Positions 14,643-23,376 of a stretch of DNA of 64,000 nt are shown piece after piece. How positions within the stretch are numbered: the stretch's first letter is position 1; each line of letters opens with the position of its first letter. The notes beneath the pieces are model-generated. The model did not search any database and was not told where the DNA came from. It saw nothing but the letters and a program-made list of their open reading frames with translations. The translations under genes were made by a program, and so were the position numbers. Origin of the DNA: DATGEP01 sp035310125 (lineage in GTDB: Bacteria > Chloroflexota > Ktedonobacteria > Ktedonobacterales > JADMIN01); the NCBI GenBank assembly GCA_035310125.1, contig DATGEP010000096.1:1-64000 (forward strand). Reading direction: 5' to 3'.

Positions 14643-15712
14643 TTTGTGTACTCACCATTCGCTTCCGCGCCACATTGTGTGCGCAGATCGCAGTAAATAT
14701 TGTCGCTTGCGCCTGGCGGGCACGCGCAAAAGCCCTCATGGCTGCCATGTGCGCTGCTCTCGAACTGGACCGTTGTGTGGGTGATGTGATAGGTGTCACG
14801 CAGCATGGCGCTGATGCCATCCAGTATTGGTGCGCTGCCACTCGGCGGTAAATCGTCAATCACGGCGTGACACGACAGCGCATGCATCCCGCTGGAGATC
14901 GTCCAGACGTGCAAATCATGGATATCACGCACCCCTGGCACGCGGAGCATATCGCGCACGAGCGCTGCCAGCGAGACATCGCGCGGTGTCGCTTCCAGCA
15001 GCACATTCACCGCCTCGACGATCAATCGGAGCGCTCCTCCCACCACCAGCAGCGCGATCACCACGCTCACCAGCGGGTCTACCCAGCTCGCCCCCGTTAC
15101 CGCGATTGCGATAGCGCCCAGAATGACGCCGATGGAAGCACCAACATCACCAAAGACGTGCAGCGAGGCCGCCCGCGCATTTATGTTCGCTTCGCCCTCA
15201 CCATGCAATCCCAGGCCGATGTAGAGGTTCACTCCAATCGCGATCAGCGCCGACACGATCATAATGCCCGGTTGCACCGCATTGGGGTGAGTGAAGCGGC
15301 GATACGCCTCGAACGAGATGACGACGGCAATGACGACGAGCGTGACGCCGTTGGCAAGCGCCGTCAGTATCCCCACACGGTGGTAGCCATACGTGCGGCG
15401 AGCATTGGCGGGCCGCTCGGCCTGTGCCGCGGCGAACCAGGCTAATCCGAGCGCGCCGGCATCCGTCAACACATGCCCGGCGTCCGAGAACAGGGCCAGC
15501 GAGTGCGCCAGCAGGCCCCCTGTACACTCCACCGCGAGGATGAGCAGAGTGAGGAAGAAGCCCAGCCGCAGCTTTTCGCGGGTCAGGTTGTGCGTATGGA
15601 GATGCCCGGTATGCTCTCCACCGCTGCGCTCGCTCCGTCTTTGGGAGCGAAGCACGCGGCGCATCCCATGCTGCCCGCGCGTGCCGCGCGAGAGATGTGT
15701 TGGGATACTCAT
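14639..15712 (-). CDS. Cation diffusion facilitator (CDF) metal exporter
   Basis: A 357-residue CDF transporter of the CzcD/ZitB type, exporting Zn2+ and similar ions in exchange for protons. Six membrane helices span about 50-225. The transport-site motifs are FSDAGHVLTDAGAL (HxxxD) and SLHVFGDVGASIG (HxxxD) in helices 2 and 5. A cytoplasmic domain follows (DLHVWTISSGMHALSCHAVI). The tail is Cys/His-rich (SHEGFCACPPG, YCDLRTQC). The N-terminal extension has HTGHLHTH and a stretch encoded by a repeat-like palindrome (about 15618-15655). It converges on the MerR/Cys-peptide pair, which supports a joint metal-resistance role. GGAGAGGACC precedes the ATG. Confidence 0.92.
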   Translation of the reverse strand: MSIPTHLSRGTRGQHGMRRVLRSQRRSERSGGEHTGHLHTHNLTREKLRLGFFLTLLILAVECTGGLLAHSLALFSDAGHVLTDAGALGLAWFAAAQAERPANARRTYGYHRVGILTALANGVTLVVIAVVISFEAYRRFTHPNAVQPGIMIVSALIAIGVNLYIGLGLHGEGEANINARAASLHVFGDVGASIGVILGAIAIAVTGASWVDPLVSVVIALLVVGGALRLIVEAVNVLLEATPRDVSLAALVRDMLRVPGVRDIHDLHVWTISSGMHALSCHAVIDDLPPSGSAPILDGISAMLRDTYHITHTTVQFESSAHGSHEGFCACPPGASDNIYCDLRTQCGAEANGEYTN

Positions 15713-15902
15713 ACGTCCGGTCCTCTCCGGGGATGCCGCCGGTTCCTACTCGCGCTCGGTCCTAGCGCTGCTGGCGTGGGTGCGGTTCCATCGCATCCCT
15801 GCTGATAGTATAGCATCTACTGGGCCATCTGGCGGCATTCTCGACACAATGATACATGCGCCTCGTCCCACGTACTAGCGTGAAATGAGGCGCATATTGC
15901 GA

Positions 15903-16985
15903 TTAGTGACCAGTGATGGCGGCGGTGTTGTAGCCGTAGAATGCGAACGGATCAGCCGGCACGTTGTTTTCCAGCACCATAAAGTGCAGGTGCGGTCCGG
16001 TGGACCATCCGGTCGAGCCTTCCAGCCCGATTGTCGCGCCAGGGCCAACGAACGTATGGAGGCTCACCAAGAGCTTCTCCATGTGACCGTAGATAGTGGA
16101 GATGCCGTTGCAGTTGTTGATCTTGACTGACCATCCCAAACCGCCGACGTCCCAGCCAGCCCAGATCACTTCTCCGGCTTGCGCCGCGTGAATGGGGTTG
16201 CCTGCCGGCGCGGCGATATCCACCCCATTGTGATACCACGTAAAGCCGCGTACCCACACGGACCCCGGATTGGGCGAGACAAGCTGATAGGCAGTGAACA
16301 CCCCGTGACCATCTGGTCCGCACGGCTGCTCCGGTACCGGATTGCCGGCCAGTGAAGTCCACGGGCTGTTCCCGTAGGTCGTCGCGCCATACCGACCGCT
16401 GCTTGGAATGTATGAGCCTGGGCGGTAGTCCGCGCCGTAGTAAGGATCGTCTGGAATCTTGTACGCCTTGCCGGCATCAATCTCCTGGCCGGCAAGCATG
16501 TTGTTCAATTCGTAGATGCCACCGATTTGCACGTGAAACTGGGCCGCGATGGATTCGACGCTGTCGCCCGCAGCGGCCACATACCAGTGGAAGCTGGGCT
16601 GCCGGTGCCAGACGACCGCCCCCGAGACGGCCTGGAATGACGTGAGGCCCCCATCCGCTTTTGAGCCGAGCGGAGTGATGGTAAAGAGGCCGGTTACCAG
16701 GATGCAGGCCATGAGCGCGATCACGGCCAGACGCATTGTGAGCGGGCGCTCGCGCCGTTTGATGAAGGGAGTGCCGTACGAGACGCCGCTGCCTGGAATC
16801 ACCACCGGGTCCATCGCGCTCTCGTCGTCCAGTAATGCGGGCAAGCGCGCATCAAGATTGTCCAGCGCCATCAGGTCGCGGCTCGCGCCGTCGTCGTAGC
16901 TACCTTCGTCGTACGCGTTATCATCATCATGCGCGTCGAAGGGTTCGTTTTCGGGATAGTCGCGCGGGGATCTGCCTCGACCCAT
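15903..16985 (-). CDS. Membrane-anchored LysM / peptidase M23 protein
   Basis: A 360-residue cell-wall hydrolase. An acidic cytoplasmic N-terminus (1-80) precedes one membrane helix (about 84-103, RLAVIALMACILVTGLFTI). Outside the membrane lie a LysM peptidoglycan-binding domain (about 134-178, WYVAAAGDSVESIAAQFHV) and an M23 endopeptidase domain. Zinc ligands are His252 and Asp256 in YHNGVDIAAPAG and His334 in PHLHF; His301 and His332 complete the site. It cuts peptide cross-links in peptidoglycan, or regulates such cuts, at the cell surface. It is a single gene whose upstream region is shared with nothing divergent. Confidence 0.92.
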   Translation of the reverse strand: MGRGRSPRDYPENEPFDAHDDDNAYDEGSYDDGASRDLMALDNLDARLPALLDDESAMDPVVIPGSGVSYGTPFIKRRERPLTMRLAVIALMACILVTGLFTITPLGSKADGGLTSFQAVSGAVVWHRQPSFHWYVAAAGDSVESIAAQFHVQIGGIYELNNMLAGQEIDAGKAYKIPDDPYYGADYRPGSYIPSSGRYGATTYGNSPWTSLAGNPVPEQPCGPDGHGVFTAYQLVSPNPGSVWVRGFTWYHNGVDIAAPAGNPIHAAQAGEVIWAGWDVGGLGWSVKINNCNGISTIYGHMEKLLVSLHTFVGPGATIGLEGSTGWSTGPHLHFMVLENNVPADPFAFYGYNTAAITGH

Positions 16986-17177
16986 AGTCCACCTTCTGCT
17001 ATCGCTACCGCCCTGCGGTAGTTCGTTCCGCGACCCTTACGAGAAGTTACATCTCTTCCACTGTAGCCAGACGCCATCCACCTGTCAACGCCGCGCGCCT
17101 GGCGAGGGACCATCGTACCAGAAGCCGGGTCGTCGGGACGCACCAGCGTGAGCGTGAGTAGGAGCTCGAACCTCCCC

Positions 17178-17206
17178 TTGACAGCGCGCTCATTGCCATT
17201 TATACT
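17178..17206 (+). promoter_or_regulatory. Strong sigma70-type promoter of the tetR gene
   Basis: TTGACA (17178-17183) and TATACT (17201-17206) with an exact 17-bp spacer. The start point would be near 17213, just before the operator-like repeat at 17220. Confidence 0.75.
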
Positions 17207-17219
17207 CCCACATATATAT

Positions 17220-17234
17220 TGAATGAGTGTTCAG
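17220..17234. promoter_or_regulatory. Putative TetR operator, copy 1
   Basis: TGAATGAGTGTTCAG lies immediately downstream of the tetR promoter and 17 bp before the GTG start. The motif recurs before the ABC gene (17878), which suggests autorepression by the TetR protein. Confidence 0.6.
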
Positions 17235-17250
17235 CCAGTGAGATAACGCG

Positions 17251-17841
17251 GTGACGACTCCCAACCGGCGCGAGCTGCAAGCGCAAGACCGCCGCAACCA
17301 GCTCATCGAGACGGCCTTGCGGCTCTTCGCGGAGAAGGGAATGGAGAAAACAACCATCAAAGACATCGCGGAGGCGGCTGGAGTGGCGCAGGGGCTGCTC
17401 TATCACTATTACCGCAGCAAAGACGACCTGCTGTGGGCGATTGTGGGAAAGTACAATCCCGCCATGGAGATGGGCCAGATCTTTTCTACCGCTGGCGGTC
17501 GCCCCGCGCGCGATGTGCTGCTGGACGCCGCTACTCGTGCGCACGAGCTGCTTACGGAGCGTGGCGGCGCCATGCGCGTCGTGGCGCGAGAGGCGCTCGT
17601 GCGCCAGGACATCCAACAGGCGTTTCGTATGGCCCAGGCGATTGCGTTCGGCGTCCTCACGCACTTCTTCGATGCACGCATCGCCACAGGCGAGCTGCGC
17701 CCGCACAATCCCGATGTCTCGGCGCGCATGCTGCTGGGCGCCGTGGTGGCTCTGTACATGACGGGAACGCCCGCGGAGCCGTTTCTGCGGGAGATGGTGG
17801 ACAATTTGCTTCAAGGCATCGCGGCTCCGGTAGCGAGCTAG
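17251..17841 (+). CDS. TetR-family transcriptional regulator
   Basis: A 196-residue regulator. The N-terminal TetR helix-turn-helix domain contains LIETALRLFAEKGMEKTTIKD (28-48, shown in parts), IAEAAGVAQGLLYHYYRSKDDLLWAIV. The C-terminal ligand and dimer domain is all-helical and specific. The start is GTG at 17251. It is followed by an ABC exporter cluster that carries a matching operator, so it probably represses drug or lipid export until an effector binds. The ligand is unknown. Confidence 0.93.
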   Translation: MTTPNRRELQAQDRRNQLIETALRLFAEKGMEKTTIKDIAEAAGVAQGLLYHYYRSKDDLLWAIVGKYNPAMEMGQIFSTAGGRPARDVLLDAATRAHELLTERGGAMRVVAREALVRQDIQQAFRMAQAIAFGVLTHFFDARIATGELRPHNPDVSARMLLGAVVALYMTGTPAEPFLREMVDNLLQGIAAPVAS

Positions 17842-17877
17842 ATGAGCCGCGAACGAGTATTTTTTTGCGTTGACTGC

Positions 17878-17896
17878 TGAATGAATGCTCACTCAG
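17878..17896. promoter_or_regulatory. Putative TetR operator, copy 2
   Basis: TGAATGAATGCTCACTCAG shares TGAATGARTG and the trailing TCAG(CCA) with the site at 17220, and lies 27 bp before the ABC ATPase ATG. TTGACT at 17870 may be a -35 element, but no good -10 is seen. Confidence 0.55.
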
Positions 17897-17922
17897 CCAA
17901 GTCCCCTCAGAGGAGGTTACTG

Positions 17923-18690
17923 ATGGCTACAGACGAACACCCCGGCGCACCGATCCAGCTTGACGCCGTCGGTAAGGTATTCGGCCAGACGCGTGCGCTG
18001 GATGATGTGACATTCACCGTCTCGCCCGGTGAGACCTTCGGCCTGATTGGCCCCAATGGATCGGGCAAAACGACGCTCATTCGCCTCCTGCTGGGACTGG
18101 GGTATCCCAGCAGCGGTACGGTGCGCGTATTGGGGTGCGAGATGCCAGATCGTCGCGTCGCCACTCACATTGGGTACATGACGCAGGCGAGCGCGCTCTA
18201 TGGTGAGCTGACTGTGCGTGAGAACCTTGCTTTCTTCGGCTCACTCTACGGCCTCTCTAGGCGCATACTCCACGGGCGTATTCCCGAAGTCCTCAATCTG
18301 GTAGACATGGAGGATCGCGCGGGCGATCCGGTCAATCATCTGAGTGGAGGTATGCGCCAGCGTGTCTCGCTCGCCTGCGCGCTCACCCATCAGCCGCGAT
18401 TGCTCTTTCTGGACGAGCCGACGGTAGGCATAGACCCGGAGCTGCGGCACGCCTTCTGGGAATACTTCGTCCGGCTCAATGCGCAGGGCGTGACCATTGT
18501 CGTCTCTACACACCACCTGGACGAAGCGGCGCGCTGTCACCGGCTTGCGCTGCTGCGCTTCGGCAGACTGCTGGCTGTGGATACCCCTGAAGGGCTGCGG
18601 CGAACGTCGGGTGAGGACGATTTCGATAATGCTTTTCTGTATTTCGCCCACCGCGACGCCGATGCTATTACGGCGGGCGGCGTCATATAG
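17923..18690 (+). CDS. ABC exporter ATP-binding protein (drug/ABC-2 type)
   Basis: A 255-residue ATPase subunit. Walker A is GPNGSGKT (43-50), the signature is HLSGGMRQRVSLACAL, Walker B is LLFLDEPTVGIDP, and the switch His lies in VVSTHHLDEA. It resembles the CcmA/DrrA class that pairs with ABC-2 permeases. ATG at 17923 follows AGAGGAGG; an upstream ATG (17881) lies within the operator. The partner permease is at 19137, with a nitroreductase-like gene between them. Confidence 0.93.
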   Translation: MATDEHPGAPIQLDAVGKVFGQTRALDDVTFTVSPGETFGLIGPNGSGKTTLIRLLLGLGYPSSGTVRVLGCEMPDRRVATHIGYMTQASALYGELTVRENLAFFGSLYGLSRRILHGRIPEVLNLVDMEDRAGDPVNHLSGGMRQRVSLACALTHQPRLLFLDEPTVGIDPELRHAFWEYFVRLNAQGVTIVVSTHHLDEAARCHRLALLRFGRLLAVDTPEGLRRTSGEDDFDNAFLYFAHRDADAITAGGVI

Positions 18691-18718
18691 CAATTAGGGG
18701 AAGGTGAGGGGTGGCATT

Positions 18719-19108
18719 ATGCCGTTATCGCCGCGGGTCGCGCGTTTCAACCACCGCGTGACAAACCGCGTGACACGGATGTTCGACGGCCGATTACCAG
18801 GATTCGCACTCCTCATCCACACTGGGCGGCGATCCGGGCGGACCTATCGCATTCACATCTATGCTTTCCGCGACGGGGATGACTATATCATCGCGCTTGT
18901 CTACGGTGTGGAGAGCGATTGGGTGCGGAACGTGGAGGCCGCGGGAGTGTGTGAAATAGTCACGCGGGGCCAGCATGTCAGGCTTACCCACCCACGCACC
19001 ATCACCGACCCAACCAGGCGCTGGGCGCCGCTTCCCGCACGTCTGGTCCTCGAGCTTATCGGCGCATCGCAGTATATGCGCCTGACCCACCTGCCCGCGT
19101 CACATTGA
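18719..19108 (+). CDS. DDN-type (F420/FMN-binding) nitroreductase-family protein
   Basis: A 129-residue split-barrel protein resembling the deazaflavin-dependent nitroreductase (DUF385) family: FALLIHTGRRSGRTYRIHIYA near residue 30 and VYGVESDWVRNVEAAG in the middle match the cofactor-binding pattern. Such proteins use F420H2, or bind FMN, to reduce quinones or nitro compounds, or act without known substrates. It lies between the ABC ATPase and permease genes, so it probably belongs to the same TetR-controlled unit and may modify the exported compound or protect the membrane. The ATG at 18719 is preferred over a GTG at 18704. Confidence 0.75.
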   Translation: MPLSPRVARFNHRVTNRVTRMFDGRLPGFALLIHTGRRSGRTYRIHIYAFRDGDDYIIALVYGVESDWVRNVEAAGVCEIVTRGQHVRLTHPRTITDPTRRWAPLPARLVLELIGASQYMRLTHLPASH

Positions 19109-19136
19109 TGCAAGCAACGAGAAAGAGGTGATCTAC

Positions 19137-20240
19137 ATGTCTTCGCGGCGAGTGTTGGCCCTGGCTCTCCGTATCATCCGCCAGTTTGCACGCGACCGGC
19201 GCAGTCTGGCGCTGCTCTTTCTTGCGCCACTGCTGGTCATGACGCTGCTCAACTTTCTGCTTGGCAGCGGCGGCTCTGGTTTCACGCTGGGCGTCGTGTC
19301 GCCCTCCGGTCCAGCGGGTGAAGCTATTCTCACGCAGCTTTCCTCCCGCCTGAGCAATCAGGCGGGCGTGACGGTGAAGGCCATCTCGCGCGATGGGGTA
19401 GATACGGCGCTCAAGAACGGCGATGCCGATGGAGTGCTCATCTTTCCCGCCAGCTACGACCCAACCACTTCACCCGCGTCCATCACGCTGCGTCTCGATG
19501 GGTCAAAGCCAGGGGAAGCGCAGCAGATTCGGGCGCTTGTCTCTCAGCTTCTGACAGGTCTGCCGGGCGCCCAGGCAGTCACGCCGCCAGCGAGCAGTGA
19601 TTCGCTTACCGTCAGTTACCTCTATGGTGGCCCGCAATACACCCAAACGGATGCGCTGGCGCCGCTTTTCGTCGCACTCTTTGCTTTCTTCTTCGTGTTC
19701 CTGCTGACGTCCGTTTCTTTTCTGCGCGAACGTTCTCAGGGCACCATCGAGCGGCTGATGGTTTCGCCACTCAGTAAAACTGAGCTCGTGCTGGGGTACG
19801 TGCTGGGCTTTACCCTCTTTGCCATGCTCCAGTCGCTCATCATTCTGCTCTTCGTCGTCTACGTGTTGCGCGTTCACTATGCGGGTAACCTTGGCCTCAT
19901 TTTCCTGATGACCCTTGCGCTCACCATCGGCGCCGTCAATATGGGCATCTTTGCCTCGGCCTTCGCACGCAACGAGCTGCAAGTTATTCAGCTCATCCCA
20001 GTGCTGTTGGTGCCGCAAATACTCCTGGGCGGACTGTTCTTCCCCGTGGCGACGCTACCTGTCGTCCTCAAGCAGCTCGCGTATGTGTTTCCTTTGACCT
20101 ACGCCAATAATGCCCTCAGGGATGTCATGCTCAAGGGCTTCGGACTCGGCGATATCTGGCCGGACCTGGTGTTCGTCGCCGGTTTCGCCGCCGTGATGGT
20201 GCTGGCGGCGGCGCTTTCAATGCGCCAGGAGCGCCTGTAG
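19137..20240 (+). CDS. ABC-2 type exporter permease
   Basis: A 367-residue membrane subunit. One N-terminal helix (about 22-42, LALLFLAPLLVMTLLNFLLG) is followed by a long extracytoplasmic domain and five C-terminal helices from about 180 (FVALFAFFFVFLLTSVSFLRERSQGTIERLMVSPLS, given in parts, to VFVAGFAAVMVLAAALSM). The ERSQGTIERLMVSP motif is typical of ABC-2 permeases that couple to the ATPase. GAGGTG is 7 bp before the ATG at 19137. It forms the transporter with the 17923 ATPase; the substrate is unknown. Confidence 0.92.
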   Translation: MSSRRVLALALRIIRQFARDRRSLALLFLAPLLVMTLLNFLLGSGGSGFTLGVVSPSGPAGEAILTQLSSRLSNQAGVTVKAISRDGVDTALKNGDADGVLIFPASYDPTTSPASITLRLDGSKPGEAQQIRALVSQLLTGLPGAQAVTPPASSDSLTVSYLYGGPQYTQTDALAPLFVALFAFFFVFLLTSVSFLRERSQGTIERLMVSPLSKTELVLGYVLGFTLFAMLQSLIILLFVVYVLRVHYAGNLGLIFLMTLALTIGAVNMGIFASAFARNELQVIQLIPVLLVPQILLGGLFFPVATLPVVLKQLAYVFPLTYANNALRDVMLKGFGLGDIWPDLVFVAGFAAVMVLAAALSMRQERL

Positions 20241-20391
20241 CGCCTGTTGACCGGCACGGTATTCTGTATTCTCGGTGGCACCTGTCATTCAATAGGGGGA
20301 GTGACGCCTAATGGCCGGGCTAGCCGCATCCCCCAACCTGCTGCCCGCGTGACATTCACCCCGCTGGCGCGTCGCCATGAGGAGACGCGCG

Positions 20392-20421
20392 TTGACCGGA
20401 AGCTCCGCGGATGGGTACACT
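20392..20421 (+). promoter_or_regulatory. Probable promoter of the large sensor kinase
   Basis: TTGACC (20392-20397) and TACACT (20416-20421) are spaced by 18 bp, placing a start about 60 bp before the kinase ATG. The rest of the 246-bp gap (20241-20486) shows no gene. Confidence 0.45.
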
Positions 20422-20486
20422 ACTTGTTGTTACAGAGTGACTCAGTCCTCGATGGCGGATAGGCGCGCTGGAGAGGACCGTATACT

Positions 20487-23294
20487 ATGGCCGCGACCGG
20501 AGAATCTCACACGATGACCGAAGAGCCGCGCTCGCGCACACGTCAGCGACGGTCCACTTCACCTGGTGCGAGGGGTGAGGGCGCGGCGCAGGTTGCGCCG
20601 GACGAAACCGCCATGCCACCGGCGCGCCGCTCGCGGACCACCCTCCCACCCATTCCCACCGTTGATACACCCGCTTCTGTCGCCGCACCGCCAGCTTCCG
20701 ATCCAGTTACAACGTCCACGCTCGCGCAGCGCACCTCGCCGCTGCGACGCAAGCCCGTTCAACGAGGACGGCCACGCGAGAGCAGCATCGTCGGGCTGGC
20801 CGAGCGCGCGCGTCTGGTTCCGGACCAGCGCTCGCTGCTGCCGCTACCTGACCCGCTGGTGTCGGTGCTGCCCGCGATGCGCGCCGCGCTGTTGAATGTC
20901 GCGCTTGACGATGCGCTGCGTGCTGTTGCGGAGGCACTAGCTGGTGCGCTCAGCCCTGCTGTTGTGCAAATCTGGATCGCCGATCCGATCCCCTGGACGA
21001 GTGAGCAGGGCCGCGTGGGTGGGCTGGAGCTTTTCCCGACACTGCGGCTTCGCGCGTTGGCTCACGCCGGGACGAATACGCTTACGGATAACGGCCTGGA
21101 CGCGCATTCCAGCGACACTACATCGCGTTTGTCCGCGCGACCGGATGCGCTCATCGAAGAGGTCATGACCACACGAAACGCCACCGTGCTCGTCGCTGCT
21201 GACGACCATCCGCTCGCCGCCGATTGGGTTTTACGACTCCCTCCGGCACCTGATGCCGCGCCGGTCGCTCCGCGCCTGGGCACGCTCGCTGCGTACCCAC
21301 TTCGAGCACGAGGGCAGTTTCTCGGCGTTTTCGCCGTCGGAACGGGGCAGCGGCTCGCCGTTCGGCATCTGGCCGTGCTGGCGGAGCTGGCGGACCTGGC
21401 GGCCCTCGCCGCGGACCGCGACCGGTTGCTTAGCTACTCGCGTAGCCAGGAGGCGTTGGCGCAGACCGTCGTGCGCCACGCACCAGTCGCCGTCGCTGTG
21501 TTGACGGGCCATGACCACGTCTTCGCCCTGACCAATCCCGCCTTCAATCTACTGCTGGGGCTGGAAAGCGAGATACAGCTTAGCGGGTGCCGCTTACAGG
21601 ACGCGATACCGGGGCGAGCGCAGAGTTTCATCGCCAGCCTGCGTCTGGACGCCGTCTACGCGGGCGGTGAGCCGCAAGCTATGCTCGAGCTGCCTATCCA
21701 CCTGGATCGCGGCATGACCTACTGGAATGTCACTAGCTCGCCCTTACCTGGCGTCTCCACCGGCGTCGGCGGCGTGCTTGTCGCGGCCGTGGATGTCACG
21801 CGGCAGGTGCTCGCGCGGCAGCGTGCGCAGGAGGCCGCCGAGGTGGCGCAGGAACGTATAGGCCAGATGATGACGCTGCATGCGACCTCGCTGGCTGTGG
21901 CGAGCCAGCTTGGCGCCGACCCGCGCGAGCTGCTGGACGACATCCTCATGCGTTCGATCTCGCTGTTGGAGGCTCACGCCGGCACTGTCTACGTCCGTGA
22001 CCCCCGGCGCGACGATCTGGAAGTTATTGTCTGTCAGGGGCTGCGCGGCGACTATATTGGCAGCCGTATCCGTGTCGGCGAGGGGCTGGCGGGCCGTGTC
22101 GCGCTGACCGGACAGGGCCTTCTCGTGGACGATTACCGCGCCCATCCGTTCCGTGCCGCCATCTACGACGACGAGGACTTCAGCGCCGTGATTGCCGTAC
22201 CGCTGATCCAGCGCGGCCAGGTGATCGGTGTGCTGGATGTGCTGGATGACGCCGAGCGCCGCGTTTTCACGGAGGACGATCTCTGGCTGCTGGATCTCTT
22301 CGCCGCACAGGCTGCGCAGGCTATCGAGAATGCCCGCACGTATGTGGAGCTAGATCACGCCTACCGCAAGCAGCGTGAGCTTGACCGCATGAAGGACGAT
22401 TTCATCGCGACGGCCTCGCACGAGCTGCGCACCCCACTCACAGGAGTGCAAGGTTTCCTGGATCTGCTACTGGAGTATCCAGGATCGCGCGATGAGCCGC
22501 TGGCGCTGGATTTCCTGACCAAGGCGGTGGACTCCGCGCAGGAGCTGGCGGAAATTTCGGAACGGGTGCTCCATACGTCGCGGCTGGATACAGGCCGTAT
22601 CGAGCTACATCTGGGGCCGGTCCGGCTGGCAACGGTAGTCGAAGAGACGCTGCGCTCGTTCCGCGAGCTCCGTCAGGCGCAGGGCGGCGGCCATGAATTG
22701 CTGGCCGAGGTACCGCCTGAACTCTATGTGCAAGCCGATCTGGGCCGGCTGAAAGAGGTGCTCGACAACCTCGTCGGCAACGCCATCAAGTATAGTCCGC
22801 GCGGCGGGCAGGTACTCGTACGGTGTGCGCTTGCCGCCTTTGACGAGATAGAACGAGCGCACATAAGTGGAAGCCTGGGCGCCCGGCCCATCGAGGATCG
22901 CCCGACAATGGTGCTGCCGCATGTCACCGACCAGACGCCTGATCCCGAGAATAATCCACTGGCGCCGCTGCCGCATGTAGTCGCCGCTGCCGCGCAACAG
23001 CCATTTCTCGTGATCACGGTGAGCGACGAGGGCATGGGTATCCCCGCCAACGAGGCGGGGCAGCTCTTTGGCCGTTTTGCCCGCATGGAGTCGGCACGCA
23101 CGAGCCAGATTCGTGGCACCGGCCTGGGCCTCTACATCTGCCGCCAGATGGTGCGCGCGATGGGCGGCGATGTGTGGCTGGAGCGCAGCGAGCCGGGCCA
23201 CGGCAGCATCTTCGCCGTCGCGCTCGCCGCTGCGCCTGGAGAAAGGGCATCCACTGAAACTGTCGCGCGGGTGGGGAAGGCGTGGAAATCGTAG
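20487..23294 (+). CDS. Multi-domain (GAF-PAS-GAF) sensor histidine kinase
   Basis: A 935-residue soluble kinase. Residues 1-120 are low-complexity. A GAF-like domain follows (about 135-310), then a PAS domain (about 325-440, VRHAPVAVAVLTGHDHVFALTN in parts), a second GAF (about 470-620, IRVGEGLAGRVALTGQGLLV), and HisKA with phospho-acceptor His645 in ASHELRTPLTGVQGF. The ATPase domain has DNLVGNAIKYSPRGG, SDEGMGIP and RGTGLGLYICRQM. About 55 residues with HISGSLGARPIEDRP and many prolines are inserted between the N and G1 boxes. No receiver or regulator gene is adjacent, so it is an orphan kinase. Confidence 0.92.
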   Translation: MAATGESHTMTEEPRSRTRQRRSTSPGARGEGAAQVAPDETAMPPARRSRTTLPPIPTVDTPASVAAPPASDPVTTSTLAQRTSPLRRKPVQRGRPRESSIVGLAERARLVPDQRSLLPLPDPLVSVLPAMRAALLNVALDDALRAVAEALAGALSPAVVQIWIADPIPWTSEQGRVGGLELFPTLRLRALAHAGTNTLTDNGLDAHSSDTTSRLSARPDALIEEVMTTRNATVLVAADDHPLAADWVLRLPPAPDAAPVAPRLGTLAAYPLRARGQFLGVFAVGTGQRLAVRHLAVLAELADLAALAADRDRLLSYSRSQEALAQTVVRHAPVAVAVLTGHDHVFALTNPAFNLLLGLESEIQLSGCRLQDAIPGRAQSFIASLRLDAVYAGGEPQAMLELPIHLDRGMTYWNVTSSPLPGVSTGVGGVLVAAVDVTRQVLARQRAQEAAEVAQERIGQMMTLHATSLAVASQLGADPRELLDDILMRSISLLEAHAGTVYVRDPRRDDLEVIVCQGLRGDYIGSRIRVGEGLAGRVALTGQGLLVDDYRAHPFRAAIYDDEDFSAVIAVPLIQRGQVIGVLDVLDDAERRVFTEDDLWLLDLFAAQAAQAIENARTYVELDHAYRKQRELDRMKDDFIATASHELRTPLTGVQGFLDLLLEYPGSRDEPLALDFLTKAVDSAQELAEISERVLHTSRLDTGRIELHLGPVRLATVVEETLRSFRELRQAQGGGHELLAEVPPELYVQADLGRLKEVLDNLVGNAIKYSPRGGQVLVRCALAAFDEIERAHISGSLGARPIEDRPTMVLPHVTDQTPDPENNPLAPLPHVVAAAAQQPFLVITVSDEGMGIPANEAGQLFGRFARMESARTSQIRGTGLGLYICRQMVRAMGGDVWLERSEPGHGSIFAVALAAAPGERASTETVARVGKAWKS

Positions 23295-23376
23295 CTCCTG
23301 CACCGGCGCTCGCTCCCTGGCGTGGGATGGCGCGATACGAGGGAAGCCCAGCCGCGATGCGGGAGGAGCGCGCGGG

